A DNA stretch of 64,000 nt. Source: Bicyclus anynana. Lineage: Eukaryota > Arthropoda > Insecta > Lepidoptera > Nymphalidae. The notes beneath the pieces are model-generated. The model was not told the DNA's origin. It saw only the letters and a list, made by a program, of their open reading frames with translations, and made no database searches. The position numbers and the translations under genes were made by a program. Position 1 is the stretch's first letter, and the number at the start of each line of letters is the position of its first letter. This document shows, piece by piece, positions 55,248-64,000 of the stretch. The stretch spans positions 15,561,889-15,625,888 of the forward strand of contig NC_069087.1 of the NCBI RefSeq assembly GCF_947172395.1, read 5' to 3'.

Positions 55248-55413
55248 GACTAAACACACGCAGGGATTTAATTCATTTACGGCCAATGGTTAACTTTAAA
55301 TTAGAAATTTCTTTATTTACTTAATATTAGGAATACAAATAAATATAAAAAGATGAAAAAATAAATTGAAATCCAAATCGAAGGCCATATTCACTAGGCT
55401 ATCACGTCTACAT
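55248..55413 (-). repeat. SINE-A, strongly decayed
   Basis: GGCAGACTAAACACACGCAGG and GGCCATATTCACTAGGCTATCACG are recognisable at the two ends; the middle is degenerate. Confidence 0.5.
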
Positions 55414-55604
55414 CACTTCCATATAGACTTCTATATCTATTGTCAATCACTTCCCGAAACCCGAAGAGCAACAAATTTATAAGCATTTATAGCATGCTAT
55501 AAATCATAAGTATACAAATTTCTAACCTTAGAGAAGACCGTTACTCGCAGGGTTCACTAGCTCTCCAGCTATTATTAAAGATGAAACGTTAAGGGTTTTA
55601 GCCC

Positions 55605-55665
55605 CATACCTCGAAGAACGAGTTAAGCCGTCTGTCCTAATCATTATCTTCTCCTCTCCTTAAAA
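55605..55665 (+). repeat. SINE-E fragment
   Basis: CCTCGAAGAACGAGTTAAGCCGTCTGTCCTAATCATTATC resembles 59897-59935. Confidence 0.4.
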
Positions 55666-55953
55666 GATAATATAACGACAAAACGATTACAATAATATAT
55701 AAGTATCGATAATCTGTCGTCTGGCATAAAGCAATGAGTGACAAATTGCTCATCGAAGGGAATACAAGTTTTGTCGACGTCTGACAAAACTTTCGCGCCG
55801 GCTCGACGGGTCCACAGTAAAGTTCGCACTCAATATAACATTCCCAAACCTTATAGTGTAAGAGCCTGCGATAACCTTATCTTCGTCATTTAATAAAGGT
55901 TTCAAATTTGTCAGCTCGTGTTCCAACTGTATACAGAATCAAGCAACAATGGA

Positions 55954-56075
55954 CAGAAGACATCAAGCGGGTTGCAGGGAGCCGCTGGATGCTGGCAGCT
56001 CGAGACCGTTTTGTTTGGAAGTCCATGCAAGAGACCCACCATCCACCGGCTGATAATAATGAAATGATGATGATG
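55954..56075 (+). mobile_element. RTE-like LINE, 122-bp copy with 13-bp target duplication
   Basis: AAGCAACAATGGA at 55941-55953 and 56076-56088. The insert encodes EDIKRVAGSRWMLAA and ends ATGATGATG. Confidence 0.9.
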
Positions 56076-56101
56076 AAGCAACAATGGAGATTGGGCCGTG
56101 T

Positions 56102-56448
56102 TAATTTTGGGAATTAGTAAATTTTAAAGGTTCTTAGCTGACTCTGGCATGTCATTTGAACCGTAATCTATAGAGATTGAAGCTATCCTTGTAATTCAAA
56201 CTTCGACACTTTGTAACTGTTAGGTTTTGTCCGCTGGTTCACTATTACTAACATTGGCCCCTTCGGTGTACGTCCAATTTTTTTTTCAAATTTATTTTAT
56301 GGCCTTGGATAAAAGTCCTTATAGGCCCTCGGTGTACGTCTTTTATACACGGACACAAACAGTGTTTGACAATCCGGTGGCCATATTGAATTCTATTATC
56401 TCTTTGGCACGGAAGTAATTTTGGGGATTAGTAAATTTTAAAGGTTCT
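56102..56448. repeat. Segment bounded by 33-bp direct repeats
   Basis: 56102-56134 and 56416-56448 are the same but for one base (TAATTTTGGG.ATTAGTAAA core). Between them lie two GCCC-TCGGTGTACGTC words. Either a local duplication or an unrecognised insertion. Confidence 0.6.
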
Positions 56449-56775
56449 CTCAATCATTCAAGTATAAAACGGTTTTTTATATTTTCTTGGTGATAATATG
56501 AGAAAAAATGTCCTCACCACCAGTCACTCAGTTTCGTTACAACGCTTTGCCAGAGTTTAATCACAAACTGTGCTTTCGAAGAATTGCTAGTTTTCACGAC
56601 GCTGAGTCTTATTAATATCCAAATTACTGTATATATAATTGAGCAATCGAGTGCTTTAAGCGATTAATTTCTTCCGATTTCCCAAAGGAAATTTAAAAAG
56701 ACACCTTTTGTGCTTGGATGGCCTATTTTACATTTGGTCCTTTGTTTGTTTGTTGTTGTTGTACCTTAGTAAGGT

Positions 56776-56935
56776 ACGATGATCTGCCCCTATAGCCAAG
56801 TGGCACGTCGATTCTCTTTCTACGATCGCCAACGCTTCGAAAACTAGAAAGATGTATCGGAATGACAGATCTTGATCACGTGGTGACGTGATCAAATGTC
56901 ATTCCCATACATTTCAGTTGCCTTACTTATGATAA
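56776..56935 (+). repeat. Dispersed repeat H
   Basis: GATCTGCCCCTATAGCCAAGTGGCACG, CTACGATCGCCAACGCTTCG and a terminal hairpin GAATGACA..TTGATCACG..CGTGATCAA..TGTCATTC. A second copy is at 58816-58930. The start has a tRNA-like look (AGCCAAGTGGCA), so it may be a SINE. Confidence 0.6.
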
Positions 56936-57275
56936 AACGGGTTAGCATTTTTATATAATGACGAAGATGTAACTATCACATGCTCTTACTCTAGTAGAGA
57001 CGCGTGCGATTTATGAATATGAGCGAAAAACGCTTATTATGAACCCTGTTCAGAACTTGTCTTGCTGAGTTTACTTAAACGTGTAATTTAATCATGTAGA
57101 TTCAGCAAAATTCGGGCAGTGAATACCTATAATAATATATTCGTATTTCTTAATAACAAATCTTTTATGAAACCATTTTATGAATTCTATGTTATCAAAT
57201 ATCGTCGATCTTTAATTGTTTCTTGAACAATAAAACATTTAGTTATCTTTTATTGATGAGTAATTACTTAAGCTA

Positions 57276-57748
57276 CTGTTACACATGCTCATTTCAAGCA
57301 CGAAAGCACTATTGAGCAGTTGCGACTTATTAGAATGTTGTTTATCGCAACATTGCTAATAATGAGCATGCTTATTTCGATCTTGCTCAGGAATTAACAG
57401 TTGTGCGATTTATGAGCATGCTACTTGCTGCGCGGGTGGAAGGGGCGTGCTTTTAGCGCGTCTGAACAGGTTTGCTTATTGAGTAGTCGATCAGCATTGC
57501 TATTCTGTATTCTCTTCACTTTCATCTCTCCCTGTTTAACACGATACTATAGACAGAGAGCGATAGATACAAATTAGCATGTGTAATTGGAATGTTTGCT
57601 TTGAGCATTCTTATTCAGGAGCATACTTAAAAATAGCATGCTTATTTCTAGCAAATGTAAACTGATGCAAATGTAAACATAAGTATGTTCGTATGGAGCA
57701 TACTTAATAGCACGTTTTTAGCATGCTATCTTAGAGCATGTGTAACAG
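57276..57748. mobile_element. MITE with TA target duplication and GAGCATG subterminal words
   Basis: CTGTTACACATGCTC and its exact inverse GAGCATGTGTAACAG form the ends, each bordered by TA (57274-57275, 57749-57750). The interior repeats GAGCATG, AGCATGC and GAGCATAC words in both orientations. 473 bp, no coding frame. Confidence 0.8.
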
Positions 57749-57751
57749 TAC

Positions 57752-58459
57752 CTTTATTGAAGAAAGGAAACATGTCCGACAATTTTAATAAAATTTTGAA
57801 TTTTTAATTGGTTTTTGCTTCAGAAAACAATGTATTTACTAGAGTATAATTGCAAGGAGGAACTCTGGAACTCTGATCACCGGTTGCTTAGAGTTTTGAC
57901 CTAAGTTCTTTAAAGGATCGGATTTTCAGAAATACGTTTATTAGTGTTTTTAAATGTTTTGTGATTTATATTTACCTAAAGGAGGAAAAAAACAGTAATA
58001 TGCTATTTTATAAAAACAGAACCCCGATCAGTTTCCGGTACGTGAAAACTTAAGTAGAACTTGCCGTGTATTAAAAAAACACTTTAAAGTTAAATAAAAA
58101 ATATTATGTCAGAGGATTTAAAATAGGTTGCTCTATGCTCTGCTCTAGTAACCCATGGGTACAGTAAGGATCTCTGGAACAAGCTCATGAATAATCATAA
58201 ACTTGTTCTTCTAACTCGGCTGTAGCACGTACTCGTAGCTAACTTAGTTAGCAGTTTGGGATCAGTTTCAGTATTTTATTTCATTGTAAAATAAATATTA
58301 TTCTTTATTAGTTTTACGGAAATTCGGTCAACTAAACACGCTTTTACTTTACAATTATGAAATTACCTTCAATTATGAAAATGTAAAATAATTTTAGTTG
58401 GATCGCGACCAACGATCGGCGGTTGTTAGTTCCTTTGCAAATTACGATCATCAAAATGC
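57752..58459. other. AT-rich sequence, nothing recognised
   Basis: No supported feature. Confidence 0.35.
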
Positions 58460-58690
58460 AGGCAATCAAAATCATAATCAAAAATCATTTATTTCAAGTA
58501 GGCTCAGTTTACAAGCACTTTTGACACGTCAGTTGACTATTTGTAAAGATTCTACCACCGGTTCGGAAGGCAGGTTCTGCTGAGAAGATACCGGCAAGAA
58601 ACTCAACAGTTGCTCTTTTGAAAAAGTCATACAGTATTATAATTTACAATTGATATCAATTACTGTTTACATTTCTTATAGTTTTACTTC
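58460..58690 (-). mobile_element. CR1-like LINE, 3' end
   Basis: The minus strand reads FKRATVEFLAGIFSAEPAFR and GGRIFTNSQLTCQKCL then stop, a terminal peptide I associate with abundant lepidopteran CR1-type LINEs, followed by AAATAAATGATT-type tail sequence. Confidence 0.65.
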
Positions 58691-58760
58691 CTGTGTGAAG
58701 GTGGAAGCTGATCCAACGGCCTTCAAGCATCTTTAGGCAGAGGCAAAAAGTAAATAGTAA

Positions 58761-58930
58761 TCAACATCATCATCATATCAGCATATATTTTGTAGGTACT
58801 TCCAAACATTACGATCCTGCCCCCCTAGCCAAGTGGCACGGCGATTCTCTTTCTACAATCGCTAACGCTTCGAAAACTAAGAATGCAAGGGAATGACAGA
58901 TCTTGATCATGTTACCGGTCGATAGCAAAT
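58761..58930. repeat. RTE-like tail (minus) fused to dispersed repeat H (plus)
   Basis: 58761-58815 has a CATCATCATCATATCAGC tail and GTAGGTACTTCCAAACATTACGATCCTG. 58816-58930 is repeat H, with CTAGCCAAGTGGCACGGCG and GAATGACAGATCTTGATCATG. Confidence 0.65.
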
Positions 58931-59591
58931 GTCATTATTTTTACGGAGCTCGTTAACCGATGAATTAAACTATGAAACATCGATTTTATAGAGAGAGTTT
59001 TTATAATCGCATTAGATCGCTGATCATATACTTTGACATAAAAAGTAACGTATAGCGAGGCAGGTATTTATGTAATATGTCTGAGGTTGAAAATAAAAAA
59101 AATAATACACGCATCGCTATTAGTAAAAGCACTTTGCTAGCATAGTATGAACCTGATAGGTAATTGGATTATGCTTGCCTCACACATTTCCACCCATAAG
59201 TGTCCGGGGAGTGGTCCCGTGATATATAGGGGCTTAGTCAAGGCAAAACATAAAGGAAAACACTATTTCTTTGTTACCACGATTGTAAGGACTACATAAA
59301 TCGTTAGAAATGTGTTTATTTGTAGTATATTATAGGTATAAAAAACTACTTGAATCAAATAAAATAAATAAAAAATCATAATGTATTCAAACCTTTATCT
59401 TAATCCCCCTCAGTACCAAAGTAACTTCTGTTTGTGAAAGTTCATAATGTACTTTGTTTTGAGATTTTCTCCGACAGCCTAATAATGGCGACGTATATTT
59501 CAATTTAGAGATAGAACTTCGTTTTTAAGAAATACGTGTTATATTCGTCTAATTAGCCTATTTAAAAAAAAAAGAATATTTGCCATATCTT
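58931..59591. other. AT-rich sequence, nothing recognised
   Basis: No supported feature. Confidence 0.35.
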
Positions 59592-59742
59592 TTTTAAATA
59601 TGACCAATATTACCATTCCCCTCCAACTAGACGGGAAAGACTGCATTAGGAGTGGGTACGACAATAGACCAACAGGGCAGAGTTCGAACCACCACCCCTC
59701 GGTGACAAGTCCGACCGCTCTTACCGTCGAGCTATTGAGGCT
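59592..59742 (-). repeat. SINE-F
   Basis: Minus strand: GAGCCTCAATAGCTCGACGG head, B box GGTTCGAACTC, TACCCACTCC and TAGTTGGAGGGGAATGGTAATATTGG, the same block order as 29145-29270. Confidence 0.7.
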
Positions 59743-59747
59743 CTGTT

Positions 59748-59950
59748 GTTTAGACTATATGGCTTCAGATCGCAAGACTGGGTTTGAGTCCTGTGTCATC
59801 AGGCTATGAAATATGAGTATTGAGTCTGTCTTCTAACATATTCTCTATAAAAATTCTCAACCCGGTTTTGGAAGTTGGTGGTTTTACAATCCGTGCTACG
59901 GAGAGCACGTTACGCCGTCAGTTATCCATTAACATTTTAAAAGTAATGTT
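59748..59950 (+). repeat. SINE-E, most complete copy
   Basis: Head GACTATATGGCTTCAGATCGC with B box GGTTTGAGTCC, body TGAAATATGAGTATTGAGTC, then TTGGAAGTTGGTGGTTTTACAATCCGTG and GAGAGCACGTTACGCCG. Confidence 0.65.
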
Positions 59951-59951
59951 A

Positions 59952-60158
59952 GTTAAATAGTTCAAAGAGCCGATGGATGTTGGGGTTCCAAGATGCTGAA
60001 ATGGCGACCCCGCACTATAAAGCGCAGTATGGTCGACCCACTAAGTGGACTGACAACATCAAGCGAGTCGCAAGGGTTCGCTGGATGCAGGCGGCTCAGT
60101 TTGTTTGCAAGTCAAACACTGCAGTGGACGTCCATCGGCTGATATGATGATGATGATG
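59952..60158 (+). mobile_element. RTE-like LINE with target duplication
   Basis: AGTAATGTTA (59942-59951) and AGTAACGTTA (60159-60168) differ at one base. The insert carries ATAGTTCAAAGAGCCGATGG, TGGAC-GACAACATCAAGCGAG and an ATGATGATGATG tail. Confidence 0.8.
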
Positions 60159-60168
60159 AGTAACGTTA

Positions 60169-60887
60169 CGAGATTTAAACATCACCACCAAGCCCATCAA
60201 CCAACCATATTGGAGTAAAGTGGTGAAACTAAACTTCAATTCCCTCTCTTCTTTAAGGAACTTTGCCCTGCAATGGGTATTCACTCTCTTATTAGGAGCT
60301 TTGCCCAGCTGTGGGTTTACTAAGAGACTGATATAATAATGATCATAATTGCTTTTAGAATAAATTTAATTTCTACGATGCGCTTGCGATTCCACAAATG
60401 CCTAATCTATTTCGAAAGGCCTCTAAAGAAATATTTGAAGGTTGATATTTAATATTTCGCAACTGCCATTGTTCGTCTTTAATTAAAATTTGATTGAGGG
60501 CTTAGTTGCTTTATTTTGTTTACGTTGAAATATTGAATTGTGTAAACAGTTAAATTGAAAGGGAGAGTAAACAAAATGTTTTTAAAAATATATATTGGGA
60601 TTAAAAAATTCTCAAGTAACTTCTGTGTTTATTTTAAGTTAAATTATGCTTTAACCAATGACATTAAAAATACGAATATAGTTATGACTATAACTCAAGG
60701 GGTCCCGATTCATTCTGGTTAATACTGATATTTCGATATCCTTTCACCTTTTCAGGCTTAGACTACAAAACCAATCTAGACAACATGTAGCACTGGCACT
60801 TGAAACTCATATGTTTAAGTACATTAATATCGAATAGAGTATCAAAAGATTATCACAATAACTTGAGATGGAAGCATTAATTTAAAA
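60169..60887. other. AT-rich sequence, nothing recognised
   Basis: No supported feature. Confidence 0.35.
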
Positions 60888-60900
60888 TATACTTAGTAGT

Positions 60901-61179
60901 ACTTTTTCAAATCACTGACATAGCTCAGCGAGTCGCGAAGCTGAAGTGGCAATGGGCAGGCTACATAGTTCGAAGAGCCGATGGACGTTGGGGTCCTAAG
61001 GTGCTGAAATGGCGACCCCGCACCGAAAAGCGCTGTGTTGGTCGACCCCCCACTAGGTGGACCGAGGATATCAAGCGGGTTGCAGGGAGCCGCTGGATGC
61101 TGGCGGCTCAAGATCGTTGTGCTTGGAGGTCCATGCAAGAAGCCTTTGTCTAGCAGTGGACATCTATCGGGTGATAAGG
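60901..61179 (+). mobile_element. RTE-like LINE with 13-bp target duplication
   Basis: TATACTTAGTAGT at 60888-60900 and 61180-61192. The frame reads DIAQRVAKLKWQWAGYIVRRAD, KVLKWRPRTEKRC and WTEDIKRVAGSRWMLAAQDR, close to 32994-33294 and with few breaks. Confidence 0.9.
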
Positions 61180-61192
61180 TATACTTAGTAGT

Positions 61193-62186
61193 CACGATCT
61201 TTCCGACACAGTTGGGAAGATTGCTTTACAACCAATAGGTCCAGTGTTCTATTCTAAAGTTTGATCGAACAAATATTTTTTGATAATTGTAGGAGCTGAC
61301 TTAATGACTACAAAATAAAAATTAAAATTCTACATTCCGTTATAATTCTGCAAAGGAATATATTAAACAAATGGATCTTTTTCTAATAAACTGACCTTAG
61401 TCTGTATCATCACTCAACATCAGCTAACGCACGTATAAATAAGATAAAAATTAAAAAAGAAATGTACCTAATACAATAATGTAAATAATAAAGCCGTTTC
61501 TATCTAAAGTTCTCAAGTTACAAGACTAAGGAAACAATACGTAAGTGCTCGAGTATACGTCTAGAAAAGCTTTACAGAAACCTGCTAGCGTTCGTAGACG
61601 CATATATTATGTGCACTTATATACGTTGATCCTCAGGGACGGGAAATGCAAACATTGAAGACACGTTCCATTTTCAAAACGGAAATCTATAAACATAGCA
61701 CTCACACAAATAAAATAGTGTTTGTTGAGATTCGCATTGTTTCTTCAACCCCCTGTGGATTACTATAACGTATTGTGTGTTTTAAGCTTTGGTCGTGGCT
61801 AGTTGTTTAAACTAAATAAGTACTGTTGAATTTTAAATCAGTTTGACATAAATTTTGAAATTTATTGACATTAATTTCAAATTTATTTTTGACATTAATT
61901 TCAAATTGACATTATTTAATATTTACTGACATTTAATTTTATTTGCTCTTTTTTAGTTGTTATTTGACTTATTTGCGTAAATATAATTAATTAGCTGTAA
62001 CTTACTTTCATCTTTATACTAAGATGTAATTATATATAATCATATTAATCATTAGGACATTAATGAACATGAAATTTTATAATTTTAGAATAGTTTAATT
62101 TTTAACTTTTAACCGGAAAACAATGCTGTATATACTTTTAAAAGATAGCTTCCTGTAGTACTAGCATTAAGATTTACCCATGTATA
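61193..62186. other. AT-rich sequence, nothing recognised
   Basis: TTGACATTAATTTCAAATT is repeated three times at about 61865-61920; no gene. Confidence 0.35.
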
Positions 62187-62225
62187 GTTTATGAATGATT
62201 CTGGCAACCAGAATCATTCATAAAC
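62187..62225. repeat. Perfect fold-back palindrome
   Basis: 62187-62204 and 62208-62225 are exact inverse copies (18 bp) around CAA. Confidence 0.9.
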
Positions 62226-64000
62226 CAACAATGGCTTGTTGGTATATATAAATAAATAAATTTATAAAAAATAAATAGTTAAGACCTACCGACAAGATAC
62301 TAGCGATTTTGCGTTACGCCTATATGCCGAATAAAAACCATATATTTAGATTTAGCTTCGATAAACTGTAGGTACTGTCTGTTTAGACTGAATCGTCACT
62401 TCATGTCAGGTGAGACTGCAATCAAATTTTAATTTGAGATCAGATAAAATAATCTAAAATACAGGGAGTATCTAAGTAGGTTTCAGACCAGATTTATTCT
62501 ATGTCGTAAACTGCAAAAAAGTGAGTGAGCGGCCATGTTAATAATGATGGATTAAGATTGAAACCTCATTTTTTTTTCAAAGTAAAGTGGACTTAATCAC
62601 TACAGTTTAAGGTTCACTTTTATGTGGTTCAGCTTTAGCGTTTTCTATCTATGTGGTATACATGTCCACGTTTCGGATACCTTGTATACAAATACAACCT
62701 TCTCGCTTCACTTTCGCTTTTGTCTTGCACTTGCTTTCAGTTTCAGACGTCGTTCAAATTAAAGGCAGCTATACAGGTTTCGGCATGTGGTTTGTCTTGG
62801 TGTGTGGATTGTCCTAAACCAGTTCGGTTAGGTTACAAAAACGCATCGCCACGCTTTCGCTTCGCCGTCAGTTCGAAAAAGCCTAAACAATATTGGTACT
62901 TTATATACACTCATTTAAAACGAAAGAAAAAGTTTTCCACGAAAAAGAGTTTACATATTTACATCCGTAGGAAAACAAACGGAAGTGCCGGAAACTTTGT
63001 TCATTTTAACACAAATCGGGAAGCTGGAAACTTTTTCCGCAAAACGGAGGCTCTTGTAGGCTTCCGCAAACGTCTTTTACGACAAAAGGTCCCACATGAC
63101 CTGGTTTTGTAACACGTGCGTACTTATTTTACACGTAACAAAAACTTTCATTTAAGATCATTTTGTTTCAGCACAGCATTGAATGTTATGGAACCAACCT
63201 GGAATAAATACTGTAAAGTTTTATTAAAATTCTTTAGCTACACTTAAAGCTCCTACCCAATATTATGAAAGTCAAGTTTCATTATATTATACAAATTATG
63301 CTTATCATGATTATGGTATTATTAGTTCTTCTATTTTTTTATTCTCGTTAGAAGTGATATTTTTCTACCGTTTTTCCTACCACTTACGTGGATATCTTCG
63401 AATCAAAATTCTTTACATCTAAAGTTCGTACCTAAAATAATTATGAAATTTAAACACCGATTCTATTTGCTCATCATGATTGAGGAATTAATTCCTCTAA
63501 CCTTTTGTTTTCTTTTCTTCTACTGTTTGTCCTTCCTAAGTGGATATATTCAAGTAAAGATTAGGTACCTTTTAGGCAAACGTTTCACCGGCTACATTTT
63601 CGCTTGACATCAGGAGAATTTATAGCCGTTTTATAATTCTAATATTGATATAAAGAAAGCATATGTTGTTTGCATCGAGTAGTCATAATAACATGTTGTT
63701 GATCTATAATTTGTTATTTTTAAAGCTTGTGCGCTATAGCATGGTGCGGGTGACACTTCGTGTCACTCTTGAAAGTTTCTCTCGATTCTCGATAATACGT
63801 CATAAGGCAACTGTCAGCCGGACCATGCTTCAGCACACGTAGTATATTAAAGTTGAGCGTTGGCAGTTTTGAACTAATAAACAAATATTACACTTTATTT
63901 CTACGCTAATAAGGTCAACATTAATTTGACAGTTACAAATGCCACTTTAACGCCCCTCAGGTGATTGCTGGCTTTTATTGTTTTTTCAACGTCAAACCAG
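62226..64000. other. Unassigned, weakly coding-like stretch at 62651-63112
   Basis: A 153-codon open frame with higher GC at 62651-63112 is very Lys/Arg/Phe-rich and matches nothing I know. CTTGCTTTCAG near 62736 could be an acceptor, but no donor supports an exon. The rest is AT-rich with no feature seen. Confidence 0.3.

Noticed and set aside
62651..63112. 153-codon open frame
   Set aside because: Composition is odd (Lys/Arg/Phe-rich), there is no recognisable domain and no acceptor-donor pair; kept only as a note on the region.

Overview
The window looks like lepidopteran (moth or butterfly) nuclear DNA: AT-rich, almost gene-free, and packed with short dispersed repeats. These are tRNA-derived SINEs with clear B boxes, Helitron-like rolling-circle elements starting near TCTATACTAATATTATAAAG and ending CTAG, 5'-truncated RTE-type LINE tails with ATG/GAT-rich ends, and MITEs. 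Naming of repeat families rests on remembered family features, not on a search; the family letters used here (SINE-A to F, Helitron A to C, and so on) are local labels. LAYOUT. 1-5.2 kb: one convincing host exon on the minus strand (1280-1763, consensus splice sites on both sides, secreted-precursor-like peptide), then LINE and SINE debris. 6-7.5 kb: rearranged Helitron pieces and a LINE tail. 8-12.6 kb: a head-to-tail duplication of about 2.2-2.4 kb, the first unit enlarged by a MITE that was itself hit by a SINE. 14.6-20.9 kb: a complete BEL/Pao LTR retrotransposon on the minus strand with 339-bp LTRs that I read as identical, a 5-bp target duplication CAGCC, a primer-binding-site candidate, a polypurine tract and one uninterrupted 1768-residue Gag-Pol frame; it landed in or at the edge of a SINE copy. 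21-25 kb: a GC-rich MITE with a nested fold-back, LINE and SINE pieces, and a three-unit array of 101-bp repeats that each hold a hairpin with about 30-bp arms. 25-28.2 kb: an RTE tail carrying a nested 69-bp retroposed fragment, then an unclassified 321/322-bp tandem repeat. 28-64 kb: a mosaic of SINEs, Helitrons and truncated LINEs, several with target duplications of 8-16 bp, plus several tight fold-back palindromes and one heptanucleotide minisatellite. FUNCTION. Only two protein-coding units are supported: the host exon, whose partner exons are not recognised here, and the BEL/Pao polyprotein, which supplies its own capsid, protease, reverse transcriptase/RNase H and integrase. The SINEs, Helitron-like copies and MITEs have no coding capacity in this window and must have been mobilised by enzymes encoded elsewhere. 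The rest is most likely intron or intergenic DNA.
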